Shown here in pieces: positions 50,901 through 58,376 of a stretch of 64,000 nt of DNA (position 1 is its first letter; every line of letters starts with the position of its first letter). The position numbers and the translations under genes are program-made. Source of the stretch: Paenibacillus camerounensis. GTDB taxonomy: Bacteria; Bacillota; Bacilli; Paenibacillales; Paenibacillaceae. The DNA lies in contig NZ_CCDG010000052.1 of assembly GCF_000723885.1 (NCBI RefSeq), positions 22,606 through 86,605 on the forward strand, read 5' to 3'. The notes beneath the pieces were generated by a model. It did not search any database and was not told the origin of the DNA. It worked only from the letters and a program-made list of their open reading frames with translations.

Positions 50901-52239
50901 GAGCGAAGTGCAGCCGCAGCTCCTGTACAAAACGCAGGCCAGCATTACCTTTACTAAGGAAATGAAGGAGAGCTACACCATTCTGTCGCCGCAGATGTCG
51001 CCGGTGCACTTCGAGCTGTTTGAACGCGTCTTTCAGGATGCGGGATACCGGCTCAAGATATTGGAGACAACCGGGCCGCAGGAGACAGAGGAAGGGCTCA
51101 GATACGTTAATAATGATGCCTGTTACCCGGCGATAGTCACCATCGGGCAGATTCTGTCAGCCCTAAAAGGCGGAGGGTATGACCTGAACCGCACCGCGGT
51201 CATTATGTCACAGACCGGGGGCGGCTGCCGGGCGACCAATTATATATCGCTGCTGCGCAAGGCGCTGAAGGATTCAGGGCTGGGGCATATTCCGGTCATC
51301 TCGCTGAATGCCTCCGGCATGGAGAATCAGCCCGGCTTCAAGATCAGCCTCAAGCTGGCGAACCGGCTGGTCGCCGCAGCCTGCTACGGTGATCTCATGA
51401 TGCGGCTGCTGCACCGGTTCCGGCCGTATGAACGGATTCCGGGCAGCGCTGAGGCGCTCTACCGCAAAGGAATGGACCGCTGCAAGGCCAGCCTGTCAAC
51501 CTTCTCCTTCCGGGAATACAAACGGCTGGTCCGGGACATTGTGGCGGGGTTCAGCCGCCTTCCGGTCCATGATTATGAGAAGCCGAAGGTAGGCATTGTC
51601 GGCGAGATCCTGATCAAATTCCATCCGGATGCGAATAACCGGATTATTGAAATGATTGAGGCGGAGGGCGGCGAGGCTGTCATGCCGGACTTCCTGGACT
51701 TCATCTTCTACTGCATCTATAACCCGATCTACAAGGCGGAGCAGTTCGGCAAAAGCAAGCGGCTTGGATACATCAATCCGATGCTTATCTCCTATCTCGA
51801 AATTTACCGCAGGCCGGTGAAGGTGGCACTGGAGGAAGCAGGACTGGCGAAGAGCAGGGAAAATATTTACGGGCTGGCGGAGAAGGCGAGCCGTCTGGTA
51901 TCAGTCGGCAACCAGATGGGCGAGGGCTGGTTCCTGACAGCGGAGATGATGGATCTGCTGGACAACGGAGTGGATAATATCGTCTGTATCCAGCCGTTCG
52001 CCTGCCTGCCGAATCATATTACCGGCCGGGGAAGCATTAAAGGGCTGAAGGAGCTGTATCCGGGAGCTAATATTGCGGCAATCGATTATGATGCGGGTGT
52101 GAGCGTGGTGAATCAGGCGAACCGGATCAAACTGATGATGTCGATCGCCAGCGAGCTGATCAGCAGTAAGCATGCGAAGCAGCCAGCCGGCCGCCAGAAT
52201 CATCCGGTTAAGCTGGAGACCTTCAGCAGCGGGGTTTAG
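47956..52239 (+). CDS. Giant 2-hydroxyacyl-CoA-dehydratase activator/component fusion (BcrA/BcrD-HgdB-like)
   Basis: About 1427 residues from one of three consecutive ATGs (47956, 47959, 47962), with AAGGGG upstream. Two ASKHA ATPase domains come first: one at about 4-250 (LDVGSTTAKLVVMERG, GGEDAKIIY, NTACAGGTGAF, SRCGVFAKSD) and one at about 317-590 (LGIDAGSTTTKLVI, GGQDMKCI, NEACSAGCGSF, SRCTVFMNSK). Each keeps the Cys pair that holds the shared [4Fe-4S] cluster in activator proteins such as HgdC. A Cys-rich link follows (CX6CX2CX3C from about 597). The last 800 residues resemble DUF2229/HgdB-type dehydratase subunits. The domain pattern suggests ATP-driven low-potential electron transfer. 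The substrate is unknown. Such fusions are known in Firmicutes but uncharacterised. Confidence 0.88.
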   Translation: MMMRIGLDVGSTTAKLVVMERGTIVYQDYARHFSDIKRAALSLLSDVRDRFPDRKAALAVSGSSGMSLSKLGGVPFVQEVIACTKAISELIPQCDTAIELGGEDAKIIYLNGGIEQRMNTACAGGTGAFIDQMAALLQTDPAGLNKLAEKHERIYPIASRCGVFAKSDVQPLLNEGARREDIAASIFQSIVNQTISGLACGRPIRGRVAFLGGPLTFLPVLRDLFAKTLGLKEGEVLFPERSQYFVAIGSALAQSEPLMLPLGEWISRIEAVNFKADRAEDADLPPLFETAADLAEFRQRHGRAAVKRAELADYSGACYLGIDAGSTTTKLVITGADDQILYTSYGSNKGNPLQSVRDALKEIYRLLPEDCYIAGAYATGYGEGLIKAALRTDGGEVETVAHYKAASKFMPEVDFILDIGGQDMKCIKIRGGAIDSLMLNEACSAGCGSFLESFASALELGIAEFANAALESSKPVNLGSRCTVFMNSKVKQVQKEGASLADLSAGLAYSVIKNALQKVIKIRNSEDLGRNIIVQGGTFYNEAVLRAFELLTGRTVVRPDIAGVMGAYGCALLAKEQSVAGGISTLLGPEELEAFTCQVSPGRCGLCANNCALTISRFPDKSFHVTGNRCERGAGGKKSKNTLPNLMQYKYERFFDYEGLPEDEAQRGVVGIPRTMNMFENFPFWHTFFTRLGYRTVLSPKSSKKLYESGMDTIPSESICYPAKMAHGHVQSLVGKGADFIFYPAIVYEKKEDEAATNHFNCPVVASYPEVIRNNMDSLKEGGVPLVSPFLTFDDIAALTKGLMKTFTDIPKDEIIAAVQAGLAEAEHAKRDVRSKGEETLAFLSATGTKGILLCGHPYHADPEINHGIADMITGMGLAVLTEDSVCHLDRSEGDVAVVNQWTYHARMYRAARLASTRKDLELVQLTSFGCGIDAITCDAVQEIMERNNKVYTLIKIDEISNLGAARIRLRSLLAAMREREKSEVQPQLLYKTQASITFTKEMKESYTILSPQMSPVHFELFERVFQDAGYRLKILETTGPQETEEGLRYVNNDACYPAIVTIGQILSALKGGGYDLNRTAVIMSQTGGGCRATNYISLLRKALKDSGLGHIPVISLNASGMENQPGFKISLKLANRLVAAACYGDLMMRLLHRFRPYERIPGSAEALYRKGMDRCKASLSTFSFREYKRLVRDIVAGFSRLPVHDYEKPKVGIVGEILIKFHPDANNRIIEMIEAEGGEAVMPDFLDFIFYCIYNPIYKAEQFGKSKRLGYINPMLISYLEIYRRPVKVALEEAGLAKSRENIYGLAEKASRLVSVGNQMGEGWFLTAEMMDLLDNGVDNIVCIQPFACLPNHITGRGSIKGLKELYPGANIAAIDYDAGVSVVNQANRIKLMMSIASELISSKHAKQPAGRQNHPVKLETFSSGV

Positions 52240-52293
52240 CCCGACAGGTCTTGTTCCGGTGGCTTCATCGGAAGACGGGGCTTAAATAATATT

Positions 52294-52546
52294 TATATAG
52301 ATTGAACTTAAGAATTTAAGTTAAGGGAAAAGTGGCGGAGGGGAATTTTGGAACTGGAGGAGCGGTAGCGTCCGCCTGAAAGCTTTTCGCAGAAAAGCTC
52401 GCATCGGAAACATAAGCTGTCTGCGGATTTCAACCGTTAAAAAGGGTTTAAATCAAGAAATCTGCAGAAGGGCAGCGGCTGGAAGTCCAAATATTCTCTG
52501 GAGTCACATGCAATCCCAAAACAGCAATATTAGTTCAATCTATATA
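52294..52546. mobile_element. MITE-like element with 15-bp terminal inverted repeats
   Basis: TATATAGATTGAACT (52294-52308) is an exact reverse complement of AGTTCAATCTATATA (52532-52546). The 253-bp interior has no coding frame, but is highly structured: AAGCTTTTCGCAGAAAAGCT forms a hairpin near 52378-52397, and CTGCGGATTT/AAATC..TCTGCAG segments can pair. Outer bases TA at both ends fit a TA target duplication. It looks like a non-autonomous miniature inverted-repeat element, and I recall near-identical text in intergenic regions of Paenibacillus genomes (memory, not searched). Confidence 0.7.
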
Positions 52547-52586
52547 GTTGGATTTTCTTCAGTAAAATTCATGATTGTACCCATTT

Positions 52587-52658
52587 CCTAATGATTAGGT
52601 GGAAAAACGTTACTTATTTTGGGGTGCAAACCTGTTTTGAGGTCAAAACCGCAGGTTT
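52587..52658. other. Palindrome and nested hairpin in a gene-free gap
   Basis: CCTAATGATTAGG (52587-52599) is a perfect 13-bp palindrome. AAACCTG and CAGGTTT (52628-52658) enclose an inner GTTTTGA/TCAAAAC stem, giving a long stable hairpin without a T-tract. No gene or ribosome site is visible between the MITE-like element and the terminator at 52786. Confidence 0.45.
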
Positions 52659-52785
52659 AATTGGCTATTTTCCAACCAAATCCTTCCATATGAGCCTTCT
52701 GAATGAATTAGGTTGCTTTTTTCCACTATATTTATGCGGGCAAGAAAACGGGGCTGGTTGAGGAAGAATTCAAGAGGTACACGCT

Positions 52786-52830
52786 ACACAAAAGCGGAGC
52801 AGGGATTCAGTCCCTGCTCCGCTTTTGTGT
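52786..52830 (-). terminator. Bidirectional terminator, end of DinB-like gene
   Basis: ACACAAAAGCGGAGCAGGGA and TCCCTGCTCCGCTTTTGTGT form a 20-bp perfect stem around a 5-nt loop, with T-rich arms on both strands. Confidence 0.85.
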
Positions 52831-52844
52831 GCGGCCGGCTCCGG

Positions 52845-53543
52845 CTATTGGCGGGTCGGCTGCTTCTGCAGCTTAAGCTTCACCTGCATCGACTTGTTCA
52901 GGTGCAGAAAGTTATGCCGGGTAGCCGGCATTAACACCAGTCCGGCTGCCGTCTTACCTCCCCAGTAATCCAGCAGCCACTGCTCGGTTGCTTTGACAGC
53001 CTCCTGCTCCTTCACCTGATTGAGCCGCCGGGCGCTGACTTTGGTTCTTAGCTCGGCAGCGCTTAACCCTGCGATAATGGAGCGGGTCCGCTGAGCGACA
53101 GCCAGCCTGTAGTCCGGCAACGCCTCAAAAGACAGAACGGAGCTCAGTTCGGCAATCTCTGACTCATCCATCCCGTTGCCGGAGTGAATGAACCGTGTAT
53201 TGAGCTTATCCGCAAAGCCTCCGCTGTGCAGTATCTGCTCCCTGCCCGAGATCAGTACATTCATCGTGATGTCTTCGATCCGCGCTGCATGCCACAGATG
53301 CCAGGCAATGGAGTTCCTGCTGGCAGATGTGCGTACCGGATACGCCCGGAAGGTCTGCTCCCCGAGAGTGTTCATAATCACATCCTCATAAGTCGCCAGC
53401 CCGCCAGCTTCTCCTGAAGCATACAGCCAGCGGTGCTGCTCCAGGAATAAGTCCGCCGCTTCAGATTGCTTATCAGGTCTGCCAAGCAGTCCGGTTAATG
53501 CCTTGTGATTCTCGTTCCACACTTTCCGCTGCTCCAGATTCAT
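52845..53543 (-). CDS. DinB-superfamily protein
   Basis: 232 residues from the ATG at 53543, nine bases after GAGAGG; an ATG three codons earlier touches that site. The fold looks like a four-helix DinB bundle: SRNSIAWHLWHAARIEDITM has the first metal-type His residues, and KATEQWLLDYWGGKTAAGLV and the C-terminal MPATRHNFLHLNKSMQVKLK give further His. It lacks a signal peptide. DinB-like proteins bind a divalent metal through three His; many are thiol transferases using bacillithiol or mycothiol. Whether this one is active is unknown. Three His candidates are present (WHLWH and RHNFLH). Confidence 0.7.
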   Translation of the reverse strand: MNLEQRKVWNENHKALTGLLGRPDKQSEAADLFLEQHRWLYASGEAGGLATYEDVIMNTLGEQTFRAYPVRTSASRNSIAWHLWHAARIEDITMNVLISGREQILHSGGFADKLNTRFIHSGNGMDESEIAELSSVLSFEALPDYRLAVAQRTRSIIAGLSAAELRTKVSARRLNQVKEQEAVKATEQWLLDYWGGKTAAGLVLMPATRHNFLHLNKSMQVKLKLQKQPTRQ

Positions 53544-53756
53544 CCCTTTCATCCTCTCTGTATTACAAACTCCTGTCCTTACTCGAATTATAAATAAAAT
53601 CCACGGATGGATATAATTGAGAAGTGTCTGTTTTACGTCAAAAGCTCACAATAAGCTCAAAATCATCCCGAGCCTGACAGCTGCACTAAAGATTGAAAAC
53701 ATATTATGAAAATACAAGTAAAGAAATATTAATTTTCAGGAATTTTCAGTAAAGTG

Positions 53757-53785
53757 TTGACGTAAAAATACGTAAATAGTAAAAT
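53757..53785 (+). promoter_or_regulatory. Sigma-A promoter of the marR-MFS operon
   Basis: TTGACG (53757-53762), a 17-bp spacer and TAAAAT (53780-53785), followed immediately by the palindrome at 53784-53803. Confidence 0.75.
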
Positions 53786-53803
53786 AGTTCGTATACGAAG
53801 TAT
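53784..53803. promoter_or_regulatory. MarR operator candidate
   Basis: ATAGTTCGTATACGAAGTAT has a perfect 12-bp core TTCGTATACGAA (53788-53799), flanked by near-symmetric ATAG/GTAT. It starts at the end of the -10 and covers the expected transcription start, the standard place for MarR autorepression. Confidence 0.7.
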
Positions 53804-53832
53804 TATTATGAACGAAAAGCGTGGTGGCCAGG

Positions 53833-54279
53833 TTGGAGGAAAAAGAGCGGCAGCTGGATGACATTCTGTCTTCATTCCGCTGCATCACCCATAATTACCA
53901 GCAGCTTCTCTGGAAGGATGCAGAAGAGCTTGAAGTAACATCTACACAGCTCATGGTACTGCGTAAGCTGGCTATGCACCCCGATATCGGCATTACCGAG
54001 CTTGCAGATCTGCTTCACTTAGGCAACAGTGCTGCGAGCGGGGTGGTGGACCGGATGGTTAAGGCTGGCCTGATTACAAGACAGCGGTCAGAGACAGACA
54101 GGCGGGTTGTTCATCTGGCGGCAACGGAGAAGGGGCTGGAGATCAGAGAGCGCAGTAAGCAGTCAATCCGTAAGCATCTGCAGCCTCTGGAGAATATTCC
54201 TGCTGAAGATGTTAAGGAATTGCTGCGGCTGCATGGTGAAATCATTAACATTTTAGTTCAAGGGAGAGAAAACAAGTAA
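53833..54279 (+). CDS. MarR-family transcriptional regulator
   Basis: 148 residues from TTG 53833, five bases after GGTGG; GTG codons at 53821 and 53824 in frame are alternatives. The winged helix is clear: TQLMVLRKLAMHPDIGITEL, then ADLLHLGNSAASGVVDRMVK, GLITRQRSETDRRVVHLAAT with the DRR wing. A helix at the end (LQPLENIPAEDVKELLRLHG) is part of the dimer interface. It is the first gene of an operon with an MFS exporter that starts 2 bp after its stop, so it is the probable repressor of that exporter. Confidence 0.93.
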   Translation: MEEKERQLDDILSSFRCITHNYQQLLWKDAEELEVTSTQLMVLRKLAMHPDIGITELADLLHLGNSAASGVVDRMVKAGLITRQRSETDRRVVHLAATEKGLEIRERSKQSIRKHLQPLENIPAEDVKELLRLHGEIINILVQGRENK

Positions 54280-54281
54280 CT

Positions 54282-55814
54282 ATGAGTACAATACATGCAA
54301 ATACTGCGGGCGGAGCCAAGGCAATCCGCAGAGGGCCGATTATCGCCGCGCTGCTGATCGGTGCTTTTGTCGCGCTGCTCAACCAGACGCTGATGAACGT
54401 AGCCCTGCCGAAAATGATGGAGGACCTTAATATTGTGGCCAATACGGCGCAATGGCTGACAACCGGCTTCATGCTGGTGAACGGGGTGCTGATCCCGATC
54501 AGTGCTTATCTGGTAGAGAAATTTACGACCCGCCAGCTGTTTATTACGTCGATGATCCTATTTTCCATAGGTACACTGATATGTGCGATCGGTACAGGCT
54601 TTGAGATGATTATGGTCGGCCGTGTCGTGCAGGCTGTCGGCGCCGGCATTCTGATGCCGCTGATGAATATCGTGTTCCTGCGCATTTTCCCGATTGAAGA
54701 ACGCGGTAAAGCGATGGGGCTGATGGCAGTGGCGATGATCTTCGCTCCGGCGGTTGGGCCGACGCTGTCCGGCTGGGTTGTGCAGAATTATTCCTGGCGC
54801 GTGCTGTTTTATATCGTGCTGCCGCTCGCTATTTTCTCCACACTGCTGGGGATGAAGGCGATGCAGAATGTTGGACAGCTGACCTCTCCAAAGCTCGACA
54901 AAATCGGAATTATCCTCTCAACGCTTGGCTTTGGCGGTCTGCTGTACGGCTTCAGTGATGCCGGAACCGACGGCTGGGACAGTGCGATAGTGATTACCTG
55001 CCTGATCCTGGGGGCACTCTCCCTGTTGCTGTTTGTATGGCGTGAGCTTACAACCGATACACCGCTGCTGGAGTTCCGGATTTTCCGTTATAATATGTAC
55101 TCTTTGACTACTGTAATTAACATTATTGTTACTATGGCGATGTATGCAGGCATGATCCTGCTGCCGATTTACCTCCAGACGATCCGCGGCTTTACGCCGA
55201 TGGAATCCGGTCTGATGCTGCTGCCGGGCGCAATTCTGATGGGGATTATGTCTCCGATTACAGGTATTATTTTTGATAAAATCGGGGCAAGATGGCTGGC
55301 CGTCATCGGACTCCTGATTACTACAATCACCACCTGGGAATTCAGCCAGATTTCCACAACTACAACATATACCCATCTGATCCTGACCTATACGGCCCGG
55401 ATGTTCGGAATGTCCATGCTGATGATGCCGATTGTGACGGCCGGGCTTAACCAGCTGCCGCAGCGCCTCAGCTCGCACGGTACGGCAATGTCCAATACAC
55501 TGCGTACAGTAGGCGGGGCGCTGGGTATGGCGCTGTTCGTCAGCCTGATGACCAACCGCACCAAGAGCAATATTACTGAGGCTGTAACGAGTGGAGCGGT
55601 ATCCCAGACAGATAAGGCTGCTATGCTCAAGCTTACACAGGAGGCGACAATCAACGGGATCACACATGCATTTACTGTGGCTACATGGGTAACGGCTGTG
55701 GCTCTGGTGCTGGCGCTGTTCATCAGGAAGACCTCACCTCAGGCAGATTTCATCAAAACAGAGGAAGCGGGGTCCGCAGTACCCCAGAGTATCAAGGCGC
55801 AGACTGTAAAATAA
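54282..55814 (+). CDS. MFS multidrug exporter, DHA2 family (EmrB/LmrB-like)
   Basis: 510 residues. The protein opens with RRGPIIAALLIGAFVALLNQ and TLMNVALPKMMEDLNIVAN, the canonical DHA2 helix 1, followed by TAQWLTTGFMLVNGVLIPIS. Motif A in the loop after helix 2 is weak. GRVVQAVGAGILMPLMNIVF and MIFAPAVGPTLSGWVVQNYS (motif C) are clear, and about 14 helices are expected. It likely exports hydrophobic drugs by proton antiport. The 2-bp spacing to marR and their shared promoter indicate drug-induced expression. A terminator follows. Confidence 0.94.
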   Translation: MSTIHANTAGGAKAIRRGPIIAALLIGAFVALLNQTLMNVALPKMMEDLNIVANTAQWLTTGFMLVNGVLIPISAYLVEKFTTRQLFITSMILFSIGTLICAIGTGFEMIMVGRVVQAVGAGILMPLMNIVFLRIFPIEERGKAMGLMAVAMIFAPAVGPTLSGWVVQNYSWRVLFYIVLPLAIFSTLLGMKAMQNVGQLTSPKLDKIGIILSTLGFGGLLYGFSDAGTDGWDSAIVITCLILGALSLLLFVWRELTTDTPLLEFRIFRYNMYSLTTVINIIVTMAMYAGMILLPIYLQTIRGFTPMESGLMLLPGAILMGIMSPITGIIFDKIGARWLAVIGLLITTITTWEFSQISTTTTYTHLILTYTARMFGMSMLMMPIVTAGLNQLPQRLSSHGTAMSNTLRTVGGALGMALFVSLMTNRTKSNITEAVTSGAVSQTDKAAMLKLTQEATINGITHAFTVATWVTAVALVLALFIRKTSPQADFIKTEEAGSAVPQSIKAQTVK

Positions 55815-55822
55815 TAAAAGCA

Positions 55823-55873
55823 AACAGGACATCTCCCTGCAGCCGTTGCGCTGCTGGAGATGTCCTGTTTTTT
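55823..55873 (+). terminator. Terminator of the marR-MFS operon
   Basis: AACAGGACATCTCC (55823-55836) and GGAGATGTCCTGTT (55856-55869) form a 14-bp stem, with TTTT after it. It is close to the convergent WYL gene. Confidence 0.88.
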
Positions 55874-55904
55874 GGTGCAGCAAGAGATTGGCTGTACTTC
55901 ACCC

Positions 55905-56885
55905 TCATGTACGTACAGACGGAGCATTCTGGTTAGCGGGCTGCGCCGGAGCCTTGTTATAGACAGCGGCAATTCCGGCGGCGATCTCACCCAGCCTGCG
56001 GCGGATATGCTCCGGCTCCAGCACTTCGGCTGCAGGCCCGAACCCGAGGATAAAGCCGTACAGCCAATTGTCCTCCGGGTAATAGACACTCACGGTGTAG
56101 CCTCCGTTTCCGTCGGGCTGCAGCTCGCTGCAGTCAAAGTAGTCCTCGGCGAGATGCCTTCCTGCAGCGGAGAAATGCAGCACAACCGGCGTCGTTCCGG
56201 CCGGATCTGCCCAGCCGCTGCTCCAGGGCAGGCCGCTTACCGGAATATCCTGCCGGGTATAGCGGCGCTCCTCCTTAATCAGCGATTTCATGCGCAGCAG
56301 CTTGAACAGCCGGAAATCGCCGCGCTCTGCACAGAAGCCGTACAGGTACCATGACTGGCCTTTGAGTACAAGCGTATAAGGCTCAACTGAACGGCTGCCG
56401 GCTGCACCGCTGGCCGCAACGTAGTCAAAAGAGACAGCGGAAGATTCCTCCATCGCCTCCTTGAGCAGCGCCAGCCGTTCTTCCAGCGGACCCTGCAGCC
56501 CCCAGGGGGAAAAGTCGACAACGAGCTGGGCGGTTTTACTGCGGAAGGCTGCGGTCTGGGAGGGAGGAATGACACTGCTGATTTTTTCCATAAGCAGTGT
56601 GTGCTCAGCACCTCCATAAGAGGAGACGCTTTGCAGCGCGGTAAAGATATCAGCGAGCTCACGCTCGGTCAGCATATTGCGGTCAAGCCGGTAGCCCTCC
56701 ATCAGGCCGATTCCGCCGCCTGCCCCCTGGTAGGTTACGACGGGGATTCCGGCACTGTTAATGCTTCCAATATCCCGGTAGATGGTGCGTACGGATACTT
56801 CGAACATATCGGCAAGCTCTTTGGCCTGGATCAGGGGACGGTTCATCAGCAAAATAACGATGGAAAGCAGACGGTCTATTTTCAC
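55905..56885 (-). CDS. WYL-domain transcriptional regulator (YafY-like)
   Basis: 326 residues from the GTG at 56885, six bases after AGAGGGGG; the frame is open further but without a better site. The N-terminal HTH reads VKIDRLLSIVILLMNRPLIQ and AKELADMFEVSVRTIYRDIG. The middle carries the WYL core (TLVLKGQSWYLYGFCAERGD, then FRLFKLLRMKSLIKEERRY), which is thought to sense a ligand, often a nucleotide. The C-terminal extension (WLYGFILGFGPAAEVLEPEH) is the usual WCX-type. It is divergent from the MFS gene at 57023, and a palindrome lies between them. Confidence 0.92.
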   Translation of the reverse strand: MKIDRLLSIVILLMNRPLIQAKELADMFEVSVRTIYRDIGSINSAGIPVVTYQGAGGGIGLMEGYRLDRNMLTERELADIFTALQSVSSYGGAEHTLLMEKISSVIPPSQTAAFRSKTAQLVVDFSPWGLQGPLEERLALLKEAMEESSAVSFDYVAASGAAGSRSVEPYTLVLKGQSWYLYGFCAERGDFRLFKLLRMKSLIKEERRYTRQDIPVSGLPWSSGWADPAGTTPVVLHFSAAGRHLAEDYFDCSELQPDGNGGYTVSVYYPEDNWLYGFILGFGPAAEVLEPEHIRRRLGEIAAGIAAVYNKAPAQPANQNAPSVRT

Positions 56886-56982
56886 AGGCAGCCCCCTCTT
56901 TGTTATAGGCAATTACCATTTATATTATATTTTCCGCAGCGCAAAGAAAAGAAAGCATTGTTATATTCATAACATTCGATTA

Positions 56983-56998
56983 ATATCTAATTAGATAT
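56983..56998. promoter_or_regulatory. 16-bp palindrome overlapping the -10 of the MFS gene
   Basis: ATATCTAATTAGATAT is a perfect 16-bp inverted repeat. A TATAAT (56996-57001) overlaps its right end, 21 bp before the MFS start codon. A second interrupted repeat, GTTATATTCATAAC (56960-56973), lies just upstream. These are probable operators for the WYL regulator transcribed in the opposite direction. Confidence 0.6.
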
Positions 56999-57022
56999 AA
57001 TATTAATTATATTGCGGGGTAT

Positions 57023-58288
57023 ATGAAAATGCGGAACGGAAAGACCGGTCCTGCCGGCAGGCTATCGGGGGGATATTCAAAATTATTTGCAGCAGGGCTG
57101 GTTAACGGAATCGGTGACCGCTTCAGCAGTATTGCCATGCTGGCGCTGGTTCTGCAGATGACTGGTTCAGGCATGGCGGTAGGAATTTCTCTGGGCGTCA
57201 GGGTACTGCCTTATCTGTTCATGGCCCCTCTTGGAGGAATACTGGCAACCCGATTTCCGCGAAAGGCTATTATGATTGCAGTCGACCTGCTCCGTGTGCC
57301 GGTTGCACTATCTTTTTTGCTGGTGGACGGAGAAGACCGGCTGTGGCTGCTGTACACCGGAAGCTTCATAATGGCTGCGGGAGAAGCTGTATACAGCCCG
57401 GTGCGCAAGTCTTCCATCCCGCTGCTGGCCGATTCATCCGCTTTGCTCAGAATAAACGGCCTGGAACAGCTGATGAACGGCAGTGTTCTGATCCTCGGTG
57501 CGTTCATAGGCGGCGTAGTGTCGCTATGGTTTGGCCCGGAAATGGCATTTATAGTGAATGCCTTATCCTTCCTAGTTGGAGCTTTGCTGCTGTGGGGGAT
57601 TCATTTTCCGCCGGCAGCGGCAGAGCCGGGCCGGACTGAAGGGACCGGGAAGAAGCCGGCAGCAGCCCATTTATCCGGGGGCCGGCTTCAGACACTTAAG
57701 TATGTTGCCGGAGGGAGCTTGGCCCTGCAAATTGTGATAGCCTATGAGCTGCTGGTGCCGGTGATTAACGGATGGGACAACGTGCTGATCAGTGTATATG
57801 CGGTGCAGGAATTCCATGCCGGGGATGCGGGTATAGGGGCCTTTTATGCGGCGCTTGGAATCGGCCTCAGCCTCAGCTTTTTTGCGGGAAGGCTGCTGAA
57901 GAAACGGCTGCTGACAGCCGCACTTACCGGGCTGATGCTGGAAGGCATGCTGCTGATGGCAATCAGTGCAAGCGGCAGCTTCATACATGCGTTTTTTCTG
58001 TATATACTGCTGTCTTTAGCCGGCGGTGTGGGCAACGCCTGTCTGGATACGCTCGTAATGCGGGAGACACCTCCCCGGCAGCAGCCGCTCATATTTGGGA
58101 TGCTGTCGGCGGTAAGCGGTACGCTGCTTGGCCTTTCAATGCTGGGAGCAGGCTGGCTGCTGGATTATGTGGAGCCTAGAGTGCTCGGCTGCGCCGGAGG
58201 AGCCGGATTCGCAGCTATCTCGCTGCTGCTGGCCGGATATGCTGCAGTGCGGGGAAGGCTGCTGAGGAAGCGGGCGCTGTCCCGTTAG
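57023..58288 (+). CDS. MFS transporter, 12-helix type (MFS_3/enterobactin-exporter-like)
   Basis: 421 residues. It begins basic (MKMRNGKTGPAGRLSGGYSK), then LFAAGLVNGIGDRFSSIAML and the loop motif RVLPYLFMAPLGGILATRFP-RKAIM. ELLVPVINGWDNVLISVYAV and a long hydrophobic C-terminal half give about 12 helices. It lacks the DHA2 signature and is closer to the MFS_3/EntS-type efflux group, often linked to macrolide or siderophore export. The substrate is unknown. It is divergent from the WYL regulator with candidate operators in the 137-bp gap. Confidence 0.85.
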   Translation: MKMRNGKTGPAGRLSGGYSKLFAAGLVNGIGDRFSSIAMLALVLQMTGSGMAVGISLGVRVLPYLFMAPLGGILATRFPRKAIMIAVDLLRVPVALSFLLVDGEDRLWLLYTGSFIMAAGEAVYSPVRKSSIPLLADSSALLRINGLEQLMNGSVLILGAFIGGVVSLWFGPEMAFIVNALSFLVGALLLWGIHFPPAAAEPGRTEGTGKKPAAAHLSGGRLQTLKYVAGGSLALQIVIAYELLVPVINGWDNVLISVYAVQEFHAGDAGIGAFYAALGIGLSLSFFAGRLLKKRLLTAALTGLMLEGMLLMAISASGSFIHAFFLYILLSLAGGVGNACLDTLVMRETPPRQQPLIFGMLSAVSGTLLGLSMLGAGWLLDYVEPRVLGCAGGAGFAAISLLLAGYAAVRGRLLRKRALSR

Positions 58289-58311
58289 AGGGTTTAAAAG
58301 TGATCTGCAGC

Positions 58312-58361
58312 AAAACAGCCGCTGCGTTCCGGGGCGTGTCCCGGTCGCAGGGCTGTTTTTT
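58312..58361 (+). terminator. Terminator between MFS and DedA genes
   Basis: AAAACAGCC and GGCTGTTTTT pair, with CTGCG/CGCAG inside, interrupted by one base. T-tracts are on both strands. Confidence 0.82.
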
Positions 58362-58376
58362 ATAGTGATATCAAGG

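Noticed and set aside
49393..51009. Long open frame on the minus strand inside the giant dehydratase-like gene
   Set aside because: It is a shadow of the coding strand's codon bias. It has no ribosome site or recognisable domain, while the plus-strand frame contains all family motifs.
53784..53803. Resemblance of the MarR palindrome to a loxP half-site (ACTTCGTATA)
   Set aside because: There is no 8-bp spacer or second 13-bp arm arrangement and no recombinase gene. A MarR operator at its own promoter explains it better.
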